A program made the position numbers and the translations under genes. From an uncultured Muribaculaceae bacterium (GTDB lineage Bacteria; Bacteroidota; Bacteroidia; Bacteroidales; Muribaculaceae): 64,000 bases of DNA. The number at the start of each line of letters is the position of its first letter. The first letter of the stretch is position 1. The stretch is from positions 101,475-165,474 of the forward strand of contig CANQQE010000003.1 of the NCBI GenBank assembly GCA_947625935.1. The letters are read 5' to 3'. A model generated the notes under the pieces. It did not search any database. It was not told the origin of the DNA and worked only from the letters and a program-made list of their open reading frames with translations. Shown piece after piece: positions 44,901-52,553 of this stretch.

Positions 44901-45134
44901 AATGGCATGACTGGTGTGGATGAATTGCCTTGCGACGCTCCATCGGTGTGGGTCAATGGCAAAGTAATAGTGATTGGCGCGATTACCGATGATATTTCGG
45001 TCTATAACCTTGCCGGGATGAAAGTGGCATCGGGCTGCGGAGATAGCCTTGACACGGGGCTTTCGGCCGGTTGCTACATAGTGAAAGTGAGTGTCGGCGG
45101 CCGCCAGTATGCCTCGTGTGTGGCATTGCGATAG
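41955..45134 (+). CDS. Large exported GHL10-type glycosidase with T9SS-like tail
   Basis: The 1059 residues start with a signal peptide (ends near IHGTT). A GHL10/YngK-type TIM-barrel domain spans about 27-400, with REFRSTWISTVWQLDWP at its start and DGLIIDDYFYP in the middle. An FnIII-like (about 410-525) and an Ig-like domain (about 530-620) follow. The region 640-980 has repeats like a beta-propeller or lectin. The last 70 residues (DDISVYNLAGMKV, LSAGCYIVKV) look like a T9SS sorting tail. The target glycan is unknown. Confidence 0.85.
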   Translation: MKKILKSLLIGMTMLALPVAQIHGTTIKREFRSTWISTVWQLDWPKSGTGTTSAKIAQQKAEMTQYLEDLAACNFTSACFQVRGRCDAFYKSSYAPWSADVSGRRGTDPGWDPLAYAVSEAHRLGLELYAWINPYRWNTSATDPSSSWDKEWINKGWIMRYSYVDSQGKTVYSNYLNPGLAEVSAHVLGVATEIVDGYDIDGLIIDDYFYPNGIPRNSTASDYATYKNSGTSLSLEDWRRDNVNKMVASIYNMIQQHKPDVRFGIGPPGVAGASASKLGFPSLPSSVTSGDWQYNGQFTDPLQWLKSGIIDFISPQIYWTRSHSSAPYGPLTDWWSQCAAQANRHHYASHTISAFSSANTESNWSERVEQIKLNRQYTRNNAPGFCLFRTAFINGPLATGFGDYLKANATPKKSLHPAVTWKSDKVYQFGSVGGGAKSGSTLNWDAVAHGKRIVKYTVYAVPTAKTLSDVTRGDGDGIEADYLLGVTYTNSFQLPADRQSGYWYAVCVYDGFSNEFAPALIAYPVVDDAPMTTLQLPEDGAEVEGDIAFAWKEVGADSYTLQIAVDRNFEDVKWSGVYTGSTASVDASTLGKGSFFWRIISRKENCNPTVSQHRSFIINKVSVGAYEDGYTIVTDGAEYGTYDSVSLKNIWSRGLMMGNFPEQSGSMAGTLNRGMVASGGYVYLSGRTDNKTSAEIYLRKYDRFTGEHIADVILDSKGQVSYYPCNGVVKDSHGTVCVTNLVLNISTAPLKLFIVNTETGALTEAASLTYSGLSTNRVDHAAVTGDVANGDFAVFAAVAGSPYVIRWIVEGGNVKSSAHTELKSLYPQSASNLGIAPIVVPVDENDFFVNGANTALTRYEFVAGGSARMTGSFAESPADVRLSEATYNGGAYFNLGENRYLVYPASTAPHNFHVTKTNSSMDYGAMSLRWVLPHEEASVFGDHNAGVMQAAVDYMPGPDENNGTIYTYVPGAGLAAYSLVADNGMTGVDELPCDAPSVWVNGKVIVIGAITDDISVYNLAGMKVASGCGDSLDTGLSAGCYIVKVSVGGRQYASCVALR

Positions 45135-45419
45135 GGCTGATTGAAAAAAACGCTCCACGAGCGGTCTGCTTTTTATGGCGGGCCGCTCGCTTCGCGTTTC
45201 AACTATTTATTTATGAGAGCCTTAGTACCCAGTATCACTACTCGGTAAAAAGGACGAGGGATTTCAAATCCATGAAAAAGCTTGTTTCTATCCTTGTTTC
45301 ACTTCTATAACAACTGAAACTCGGCATGGATAGAGGGATTCCAACTAAAAGAGATTAAAATGTGTTTATCGGTTGGATTTTTTAGCTTAATATGCTAAAA
45401 TTTAGTTAAAGGACGGGGC
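45135..45419. other. Gene-free stretch with a signal-peptide stub
   Basis: It contains a stem-loop (GAGCGG 45159-45164 with CCGCTC 45183-45188) that may end the upstream gene. At 45271-45309 an ATG opens 12 codons that look like the start of a signal peptide (MKKLVSILVSLL) and then stops. Nothing after it looks like a mature protein, so it may be the relic of a lost exported protein. Convergent recQ ends at 45420. Confidence 0.4.
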
Positions 45420-47342
45420 TTAGCGCTTGTTTGCTGACAAATTGGTACCATTCAGGGTCAATTGCCCGCGGTCGATGAGTTCGCGAATTGTCGAAATGAT
45501 TTTTTCGCGAGGCTGTGACAGTTGTGACAATATGTAATCAATTTCGTGTCCGCCGGGCTGCGAGGCGAGATATATTATTGATTCAGTGAGCCGGGATGTG
45601 TCGGCGGTCTGTGGGTGTGTACGTCGGTTGCCGCGGCATATATCGCATTTGCCGCACGGTTGTGACGGTTGCTCTCCAAAATAACGGAGCATTATGTTCA
45701 CTCGGCATTCATCGGTTGAAAAAGTGAACGCTTTCATGGCTTCGAGCCTGCGTTTGAGCCGTTCGCGCTGTTGCTCGTAGACGGCGCGCGGCATGGTGAT
45801 GTATCTCGGTTCTTCGCGCGATGTAGTGTAGAGGATATAGGGAGTGGATTTTTTGGGAACGTAGTGGATGGCATGGATGCGGGAGAGTGCGAGCAGGGAT
45901 TTGTAGACGGTTTCTTGGCTGACGTTGAGCCGTGAGGCCATCAACGGCTCGCTGATGTAGACATAATCGGCAAACAGGCCGGTGTAGGTGCGCAGCAGTA
46001 GCTGGAATACCCGGTCGGTGTCGCCTGACAGATCGAGGGAATAGAGCTGGCTTTTGTCGAGCAGCACCATCACTCTTGAGCGCGTGGTTATCTCGTCGGT
46101 GAAATCAATGTAACCGGCCCGGGTGAGGAGCGACAGCGAACTGAGGGCGGGAACCGGCGCTAACTTAAACCGCTGGCAGAACAGGTTGAAATTAAATTCG
46201 TACAGGTTGTTGTAGCCATCGCCAACCGCTACGTCGAGGAAGTTCCCGACCAGTTCATAGACCCGTGTGATGTAGTCTTTGGGTGGGAATGATTCGTTGA
46301 GCCGGCGTGTGAGCATTCCTTTGTCGTTGCGCGATGCGATAATCACGGCAAACGCGGGCAACCCGTCACGGCCGGCGCGCCCGGCTTCCTGGTAGTATTC
46401 CTCAAGCGATGTGGGGAGGTCGTGGTGGATGACTACTCTCACGTCGGGTTTGTCGATGCCCATGCCGAAGGCGTTTGTGGCGACCATGACCCGTGTCGCT
46501 CCCTGTTTCCAACGGTTTTGTTTCTCGTCTTTGTCTTCGGGGGCAAGCCCGGCGTGGTAGAAATCGGCGGAAATACCCGCGTTCTGGAGCGACGCGGCTA
46601 TCTCGCGGGTGCGTTTCCGGGATCGCACATAGATGATCGCAGTCCCCGGCACTGCGTGGAGTATGTCGATTACTTTCTGCTCTTTGTGGTCGCAATGTCG
46701 CACGATGTAGGAGAGGTTGGGGCGGGTGAAACTGAGCGAGAACAGGTTGGGCTCTTTGAACCTCAGGACTTTCATTATGTCGTCGGCGACTTGGGGTGTG
46801 GCGGATGCTGTCAAAGCGAGAACCGGAGCCTGCGGGAATATGTCGCGAAGGGAGTTGATGCGCAGATATGAGGGCCTGAAGTCGTAGCCCCATTGTGATA
46901 TGCAGTGCGCTTCGTCGACCACAATCAGGGATACATTCATCAGTCGCAGTTGCTCAAGGAAGTTCCGGGACTGCAGTTTCTCGGGGGATAGGTAGAGGAG
47001 CTTGACGCGTCCGAGCCGGCAACGATCCATGGCGAGGCGGTGTTCGGCTCTCGACAAGGCGGAGTGGATGTAGGTCGCTTTTACACCGCGCTCGCGGAGA
47101 TTGTCGACCTGATCTTTCATCAGCGATATCAGGGGGGTCACGACAATAGTAAGACCGTCCATGGCGAGGGCCGGAATCTGGAATGTTATGGATTTTCCGC
47201 CGCCAGTCGGGAGCAGCCCGAGCGTGTCGCGCCCGGCGAGAACCGAGGTTATGATCTCGCGCTGCATGGGACGGAATGATTCGTAGCCCCAATATCGCGA
47301 CAGGATGTCGGTGGCGATGTCGATTAGCGGGTTGTGTTGCAC
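45420..47342 (-). CDS. recQ: ATP-dependent DNA helicase RecQ
   Basis: 3'-5' superfamily 2 helicase for repair and recombination. The motifs are present: Walker A LLPTGGGKSITFQ, DEAH box VVDEAHCISQWGYDFR, motif III LTASAT, motif VI QEAGRAGRDGLP, and a zinc-binding RQC part with CGKCDIC. An HRDC domain is not seen. The frame opens to 47402, but the terminator of the upstream gene and a promoter (47354-47347) lie in those codons. The only good start after it is GTG at 47342, giving 640 residues and almost no leader. Confidence 0.92.
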   Translation of the reverse strand: MQHNPLIDIATDILSRYWGYESFRPMQREIITSVLAGRDTLGLLPTGGGKSITFQIPALAMDGLTIVVTPLISLMKDQVDNLRERGVKATYIHSALSRAEHRLAMDRCRLGRVKLLYLSPEKLQSRNFLEQLRLMNVSLIVVDEAHCISQWGYDFRPSYLRINSLRDIFPQAPVLALTASATPQVADDIMKVLRFKEPNLFSLSFTRPNLSYIVRHCDHKEQKVIDILHAVPGTAIIYVRSRKRTREIAASLQNAGISADFYHAGLAPEDKDEKQNRWKQGATRVMVATNAFGMGIDKPDVRVVIHHDLPTSLEEYYQEAGRAGRDGLPAFAVIIASRNDKGMLTRRLNESFPPKDYITRVYELVGNFLDVAVGDGYNNLYEFNFNLFCQRFKLAPVPALSSLSLLTRAGYIDFTDEITTRSRVMVLLDKSQLYSLDLSGDTDRVFQLLLRTYTGLFADYVYISEPLMASRLNVSQETVYKSLLALSRIHAIHYVPKKSTPYILYTTSREEPRYITMPRAVYEQQRERLKRRLEAMKAFTFSTDECRVNIMLRYFGEQPSQPCGKCDICRGNRRTHPQTADTSRLTESIIYLASQPGGHEIDYILSQLSQPREKIISTIRELIDRGQLTLNGTNLSANKR

Positions 47343-47346
47343 GTTG

Positions 47347-47354
47347 CAAAGATA
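47347..47354 (-). promoter_or_regulatory. recQ -7 element
   Basis: TATCTTTG on the minus strand, exact consensus. Only CAAC lies between it and the GTG at 47342. The -33 is not clear at usual spacing. If used, transcription starts at or within two bases of the start codon. Confidence 0.6.
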
Positions 47355-47365
47355 TGAATAGTTTG

Positions 47366-47402
47366 CCAAAAAAATATGGCGGCAAATGTTTATTGCCGCC
47401 AT
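47366..47402 (-). terminator. Terminator of the small acidic gene
   Basis: A perfect 10-bp stem (47376-47385 with 47393-47402) is followed on the minus strand by ATATTTTTTT. Confidence 0.88.
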
Positions 47403-47456
47403 TGAGGTGTTTTCATAAATGATTAAGTAGAACTTTGTGTCGCCAGAGTGTCAGTG

Positions 47457-47654
47457 TCAATTGTTCTGAGGCGGCTCGCTTTCGCCGCCATCGGAGTTTG
47501 CGGAGGCCATTTTGGCCAGAAGCCATAGCTCTTTGATGTCGTTGACAAGCCCTGTTAGCTTGCGTTCCTGCGCTCTGTCGAGCTCTCGCCCTTCAATCAG
47601 ATGGAGGATTGTCTCGTAATCGAAGCCCGTGGTTGCTGTCGTGTCGTTGTTCAT
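47457..47654 (-). CDS. Small acidic protein, unknown
   Basis: A 65-residue protein with one helical stretch rich in charged residues (DYETILHLIEGRELDRAQERK, in part) and an acidic-polar tail. No signal or membrane span. Short proteins of this kind follow sigma-like genes in some Bacteroidales, but I know no function. It lies 73 bases after the sigma-like gene, in the same direction, and is closed by its own terminator. The ATG at 47654 was chosen; an upstream ATG adds three residues. Confidence 0.6.
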   Translation of the reverse strand: MNNDTTATTGFDYETILHLIEGRELDRAQERKLTGLVNDIKELWLLAKMASANSDGGESEPPQNN

Positions 47655-47727
47655 TCTCGGCAAATATTCGGTTTACATATAATTAGAGTGGGGGAGGCTC
47701 CTTAATCTGTCATCTGTTAAATAAAAA

Positions 47728-48315
47728 TTATTTAGTCGAGTCGCGGTATATGGCGATGAATTGTTGAATGGCTCGTCGCTTGAGGTTGTATATGTTGTCG
47801 ACGGTGGTTTCAAGCCTCTTTGCCGTCTCGACTGAGTCGTAGCCTTCGATAAGCATCAGTCGCAGCAGGCTGACATATCGTTTGTTGGGCATTGCGGCAA
47901 ATGTGTTTTCCACGTCGATAGATATTTCAATGTCAATGTCGGGTGACGATGTCTGCGGCTCTAAGTCGGTCATGTCGGCTGACGCCTGATGAAGTAGCCG
48001 CGGCCTGGCCTGCATGAAGTAGCGCCAGGCCACGACTGATACCCATGAGCTTAGCCGGCATCCGTTGAATGCGCTAAATGTGTCGAGTTTGCGCCAGTTG
48101 TCGGTGGAGAGATATAAGTATAGCTCGTTGACAACGTCGTCGTAGTCGAGTGTGCGTCCCATCAATGAGTTGAGGATGTCGGTCAGGGGATATCGGCATA
48201 GGTCGTAGAAGAAGCTGTGAGTGACCGTCGGATCGCCTGATTTCAGGCCATTGATGTATTGCTCATCGCGCAAAGGGGTGAAACCGGCAAGAGAGGATGT
48301 GGGTATCGGTGTCAT
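47728..48315 (-). CDS. ECF-like sigma-70 family protein 2
   Basis: The 195 residues have a region-2 core (DYDDVVNELYLYLSTDNW then SSWVSVVAWRYF) and a region-4-like helix-turn-helix near the C-terminus (EGYDSVETAKRLETTVDNIYNLKRRA, in part). The link between regions 2 and 4 is acidic. This is the sigma-70 family, ECF-like. It is separated from the caspase-CHAT unit by a strong terminator, so it is probably a separate transcript, with the small acidic gene after it. Target promoters unknown. Confidence 0.82.
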   Translation of the reverse strand: MTPIPTSSLAGFTPLRDEQYINGLKSGDPTVTHSFFYDLCRYPLTDILNSLMGRTLDYDDVVNELYLYLSTDNWRKLDTFSAFNGCRLSSWVSVVAWRYFMQARPRLLHQASADMTDLEPQTSSPDIDIEISIDVENTFAAMPNKRYVSLLRLMLIEGYDSVETAKRLETTVDNIYNLKRRAIQQFIAIYRDSTK

Positions 48316-48357
48316 TTTGGAGTTGCAAAAATGAATTACTTTTTTCTCCTTAATGAC

Positions 48358-48386
48358 AAAAAAGCGGGAGATGTAACCCCTCCCGC
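48358..48386 (-). terminator. Terminator of the caspase-CHAT-sigma unit
   Basis: GCGGGAG at 48364-48370 pairs with CTCCCGC at 48380-48386; on the minus strand the stem is followed by TTTTTT. Confidence 0.92.
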
Positions 48387-48426
48387 ATGAAAAAGTTTTG
48401 TAAACGGTATTAAGTCGGTTCTGAGA

Positions 48427-48990
48427 TTAGTTGAGTTTGCGCCAAAGCTCGTGGGCGTCTTTTTGGTGGGGGCCGATTTTGAAACGGTATTCGCGGATGA
48501 GCGGTAGGGCTTCGTCGTCGCGGTCGAGCGCAATCAGCAGGTTTATTTTTCGCCAACCGAGATTGTAGACTATTTCTTCGGTGAGCGCTTGTTCGTAGGC
48601 TTGCTCCTCGGTCGGTGACTCGACTGCTTTGAATGCGTTGATGTCGGAATCGTACCTGTCGCACAACTGATTGACTCTGTCAAGGGCTGATGAATATTGG
48701 CCGGATGTGATCATGCTGTCGATTTCAGGTATGCCGTTGTCGGCCGATCGGTATAGTATGGCCGATGAGTCGGGAGCCGGCAGGTCGGGCTGTTGTCTGC
48801 TGAAGAACAGCCATGCCGATAGCCCTGCGAGCATTGCGACGGCTGCGGCCGCAGAGGTGATGGCAATCCGCAGGCGGCGACGGCGGCGGTATCGGGCTTT
48901 TTCGTTTTCCCATCGTTTGATGCACTCGCTGTCGTGCGAGTATCGTTTCAGGGCCTCTATAGCTGCATCGGTAAAATAGTCGTCGTTCAT
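48427..48990 (-). CDS. Single-pass membrane protein with TPR-like outer domain
   Basis: A 187-residue protein. Residues 1-40 are polar and end in the basic RYRRRRRLR. One membrane span follows (about 42-64), so the N-terminus is predicted to be inside. The outer part (65-187) has helical pairs with TPR-like spacing (ITSGQYSSALDRVNQL, NLLIALDRDDEALPLIREY). It follows the ECF gene by 17 bases, the usual place for an anti-sigma factor, but I see no known anti-sigma zinc or FecR motif. It could anchor or sense the exported proteases. The ATG at 48990 was chosen because it starts the conserved-looking MNDDYFTDAAIEAL. Confidence 0.7.
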   Translation of the reverse strand: MNDDYFTDAAIEALKRYSHDSECIKRWENEKARYRRRRRLRIAITSAAAAVAMLAGLSAWLFFSRQQPDLPAPDSSAILYRSADNGIPEIDSMITSGQYSSALDRVNQLCDRYDSDINAFKAVESPTEEQAYEQALTEEIVYNLGWRKINLLIALDRDDEALPLIREYRFKIGPHQKDAHELWRKLN

Positions 48991-49007
48991 TTGTTGGTAT
49001 ATGCTGT

Positions 49008-49637
49008 TTAGTTTTTTAGTCGGCGTGTAATGCGTTCTTTGAGCGCGGCCATACATTTGGCTTTGCTGGATTTCAGGCCGTTTTTGCTCTTATTCTCAGG
49101 CCTCGCTTCGAGAATCTCGTCGAGAGATTTGCCTTCGACATAGAACATGGTCAGAATCTCGCGGCATCTTCGCGACATAGCGCTCACTTCCATGAGTGCT
49201 ATACCGTCGATGGTCATCTCGTAGTCTTCGGGGGCCATGTCAAGCGGTTCGTCTTGGCCTGTCGCCGGGGAGAATATGTCGTCTTCGCGCAGCAGTTCAA
49301 GGTTCTTGTATCGTGCCACGGCCATCAGGTAGGTGTGAAGCGTTGCTTTCATTGGTCTCGGGTTGCCGTCGCGGGAGATTCTGAACACTTTGCCTCCGCT
49401 AACAAAGATGTGTCGCGACTGTATCTCAGTCCACAGTTTCATGAATGATTCCTGAAACAGGTCGAGCGGCTGGCGGCTTGCTGATGAAAATTCAAATACC
49501 GCTTCGCGTTTTTCCATGAAGTAGCGTTGGCAGTCGAAGTAGAACCTACGTTCCACCGATTGGTCGCCGGCGATGATCCCGGCTATTATGTCGGGGTCGG
49601 ACAGCGGTTTTGACCGATGGAAGATAGATTTAGCCAT
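49008..49637 (-). CDS. ECF-type sigma factor of the caspase-CHAT unit
   Basis: The 209 residues have region 2 (DLFQESFMKLWTEI) and region 4 (SRRCREILTMFYVEGKSLDEI). Unusually, the region-4 helix-turn-helix is stretched by a basic, Asn/Lys-rich piece (ARPENKSKNGLKSSKAK). The linker is acidic. It is 2 bases from the CHAT gene upstream and 17 before the membrane protein gene, so all are likely made from one transcript. The start ATG 49637 is preferred since the frame extends upstream only into the CHAT gene. Confidence 0.87.
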   Translation of the reverse strand: MAKSIFHRSKPLSDPDIIAGIIAGDQSVERRFYFDCQRYFMEKREAVFEFSSASRQPLDLFQESFMKLWTEIQSRHIFVSGGKVFRISRDGNPRPMKATLHTYLMAVARYKNLELLREDDIFSPATGQDEPLDMAPEDYEMTIDGIALMEVSAMSRRCREILTMFYVEGKSLDEILEARPENKSKNGLKSSKAKCMAALKERITRRLKN

Positions 49638-49639
49638 AA

Positions 49640-52543
49640 TCAGTCGACCATGATAAAGCCCGCCCAATAAAACGGCTCGGGATACACGGCTCTGATTGCG
49701 GTCTTTGCCTTGTTGAAGGCGTCGCGCTTGTCCCAGTCGGAAGATGGCAGATTGTCAAAGAAACTTATCATGAACTCTTTAGACACCAGATCGCTCACTT
49801 GCCAAAGGCTCATCACGAGGGTTTGCGCACCGGCTTTTTTGAAAGCGCGCTGCAATCCGTATAGGCCATCGTTTGTGGCTTGTCCGCAGGCTGTCTCGCA
49901 GGCAGATAGGGCAACCAGTCCTGTGGCCGAGAGGTCGAGATGGGAAATGTCGTCGGACGTCAGCAGGCCGCCCCTCACGCCTTCGGGAAGGTCGCGCCCA
50001 GTCCATTCGGCATTGCCTCCGGCCATCACCAGTCCGGTGAGATACATGATGTCGTCATACCGGGCCAAAGTGGTGTGGCTCGGCGCATGGTCAGGGGTGT
50101 AGAAGAACCCGTGGGTCGACATCAGCATCATGTCGGGGGCGTTTCCGCTCAGACTCATGAATGCGTCCTCTGAACCGTTCAACTTGGTGTAGAAATTCAC
50201 GTTCACATTATTATGAGCGAGAATGCGGCCTATTTCTGTCACTTCCTGGGAAGAATAATGCAATTTTTTGAAAATGGAGTCGCCTCTGAGCCTATCGATT
50301 CCTCTGTTGGAGGCGAATGCGGGTATGAGATACCGCCGGCTCTGCGCTTCCATATCAATGATATCGACATCGTAGTCAATGTCTCCGAACAGCGCGGCGG
50401 TGGCCCGTTCGTTGAGCCGTCGGTTGTGTCGTATGGATACGACCTCCTTTGCTGACGTGAGTCTGATTATTTCATGCTTGTGGCCGAGGGTAGAGCCGTC
50501 GGGCATGGGTATTGAGGAAATCGCTATCTGGTGGATGGCTCCAGACGGTATTATATAGATGCGTCGGACGGTGTCGGCATAAGGCCGGATGGAGTCCCAA
50601 AATAATCCGAGCATATCGGCCGAATAACGGGACTCGTAAAGGCGATCGGGCTTTCCGTTAACTTTTTTCAGAAGCGCGTCGATTGAGTCGCTTGTTGTCA
50701 CAGGAATCAAGCGGGGGTAGTTCCATCCGTTGCCCATCACATATGCCACATATTGCCTGCGGTCGCCCGGGAGCCAGTAGTCGGCGAAATCGACGAGTAG
50801 TTCTCCGGGTCGCAGTGATCCCGTGACATCTTTGAATGTGAGCGTGTCGATCGGCTCGTTTAGCCCCATGTCGTGTAGTCGTTTCGTCAGTTTGTGGTCG
50901 ATGGCGTTCATCTCTGCGAATGCCATGCCGAGCCTTGTGTCGGTATTGCTCTCTGACAGTTTAGACCTGAGTTTAAGCAGCCGTTGGTATTGCTCGATAA
51001 GTAGTGGATCGGATGAAGCGTAAATCGCTGATTCCCATGATTTCTCTGATGAGAGAAGCAGCCCTTTGGAAAATAGGAGCGCATTGTAGGCGGCGAGTGA
51101 AAATTCGTCGTGGGTCAGATGATTGTTTATCCCGTAGGCCGACATTGCCCAGAAAATTGATGAAATGTCGTTCCATCGCGATTCCCTTTCGGCCGATGAC
51201 GCCAACCGCAGCTCTCGGCGCGCCGCATCGAGCATTAGTTCGGCCGCTTGGCGGTAATGGCGGCTTCCGCTGTCGGTTTTGCCCATAGCTCCTTCAATAT
51301 TAGCGAGATAGCCGATGGCCTCGGCATATTTTTTGGACCTTTCTCCGTATGTCGAACGGCATCGGGCGGCATATTCATTGTAGATTTCAAGAGCTTCGGC
51401 TTTTTTGCCGGCTCGGGATAAGGCACCGGCATGGAGCGACATGACCGAGAGCGCATGATGACGGGCTTCGTTTGTATCGCAAAGGGCGAGAATCTTTCGG
51501 GCTGTCGAGAAGTCGGAGGCTGCGTCATCATATTTGCCGAAGTCCATGTTCCACTCGCCGCGCTGAGTGTAAAGTCTCATTTTAGTCAACCCTTTGAGGT
51601 TAGGATTGATTTTCAGCATCAGGAACATTGAGTCGGCGCAACGAAAGCAGTTGGCTTCGTCATGGAGCTTGGCGTAGATGGCCGCCTGTCCACCGAATGG
51701 CCTGAAACGGTTGGGGTCATCAGGTTTGAATCCGCGGCGGAATATGTTGACGCAACTGTCGCCGTAGGCCAGCGCCTCGTCGTAGCACTTCATTTTTATG
51801 GCATTGTCGCGTAGCTTGAAATAGGCGTCGTGGTAACGGGAACCGGGATTGGCGGGATTGATATATGTGATTGCTTGCCTGTAGAATTGCTCGGCTTTCT
51901 GATATTTGCCTTGTTGTGATGCAAAATTGCCGTTCATCATGGATCTTTGAAATCGGAGAGCGTTGTCATCGGACAAAGCGAGCAGCGAATCGAGTTTGAT
52001 GTTAAGTTCGTTTTTCTCGATCCATGCGCTTTGTTTGTCTCTCATCAGAATCATGTCAATCAATATCAGTCCCTGTAGTTGACGGTCGCTGATTTCGCAG
52101 GCTAAGTCATGTGCTCTGCAGTATAGTGGCAGCGCGCGGTCGTATAGCCTCAATTTTAGGTCGTTTAGGCTTGCCATGCGTCGAAGTGCGAGGGCCATAT
52201 CCCTGGTCGATCTGATGCCGGTGAATATCTCGAGGGCTTCGGTGTAGTGGGAGTATGCCACCGACAGCGAGGCGTCCATCTCGGCCTGCATACCTTCCAT
52301 ATAGTGGGAGTTGCCTATCGCTCTGAGGCATTTGCGTTTCAACAGGGAGTCATCGGCCGCAAGCTCTTTTCCCATCGAGAAGTGTTCGCGTGCCTCTTTG
52401 AAACGCTTTTTCCCGAGGAGCTTCACTCCTTTGAAGCATATGTCTGAAATTTTTGCTTGTGTGATGCTGTCGGCCGGAGTGTGTGATGCCGTTGCCGGCA
52501 AAATCATAACAAATAAGATGAAAATAGTGACTAAAGTTCGCAT
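49640..52543 (-). CDS. Exported TPR-CHAT peptidase
   Basis: The 967 residues start with a signal peptide (ends near PATASH). Residues about 30-480 are TPR-like repeats (FKEAREHFSMGKEL; SVAYSHYTEALEIF; KYQKAEQFYRQAI). A CHAT domain fills the last 320 residues, with the catalytic dyad His811 (STHGFF) and Cys882 (LSACETA). CHAT is a caspase-like cysteine protease fold (separase, Craspase). A signal peptide means this one probably acts in the periplasm or outside. It is packed with an exported caspase 10 bases upstream and an ECF sigma gene 2 bases downstream. Confidence 0.92.
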   Translation of the reverse strand: MRTLVTIFILFVMILPATASHTPADSITQAKISDICFKGVKLLGKKRFKEAREHFSMGKELAADDSLLKRKCLRAIGNSHYMEGMQAEMDASLSVAYSHYTEALEIFTGIRSTRDMALALRRMASLNDLKLRLYDRALPLYCRAHDLACEISDRQLQGLILIDMILMRDKQSAWIEKNELNIKLDSLLALSDDNALRFQRSMMNGNFASQQGKYQKAEQFYRQAITYINPANPGSRYHDAYFKLRDNAIKMKCYDEALAYGDSCVNIFRRGFKPDDPNRFRPFGGQAAIYAKLHDEANCFRCADSMFLMLKINPNLKGLTKMRLYTQRGEWNMDFGKYDDAASDFSTARKILALCDTNEARHHALSVMSLHAGALSRAGKKAEALEIYNEYAARCRSTYGERSKKYAEAIGYLANIEGAMGKTDSGSRHYRQAAELMLDAARRELRLASSAERESRWNDISSIFWAMSAYGINNHLTHDEFSLAAYNALLFSKGLLLSSEKSWESAIYASSDPLLIEQYQRLLKLRSKLSESNTDTRLGMAFAEMNAIDHKLTKRLHDMGLNEPIDTLTFKDVTGSLRPGELLVDFADYWLPGDRRQYVAYVMGNGWNYPRLIPVTTSDSIDALLKKVNGKPDRLYESRYSADMLGLFWDSIRPYADTVRRIYIIPSGAIHQIAISSIPMPDGSTLGHKHEIIRLTSAKEVVSIRHNRRLNERATAALFGDIDYDVDIIDMEAQSRRYLIPAFASNRGIDRLRGDSIFKKLHYSSQEVTEIGRILAHNNVNVNFYTKLNGSEDAFMSLSGNAPDMMLMSTHGFFYTPDHAPSHTTLARYDDIMYLTGLVMAGGNAEWTGRDLPEGVRGGLLTSDDISHLDLSATGLVALSACETACGQATNDGLYGLQRAFKKAGAQTLVMSLWQVSDLVSKEFMISFFDNLPSSDWDKRDAFNKAKTAIRAVYPEPFYWAGFIMVD

Positions 52544-52553
52544 GGAGGTAGTT

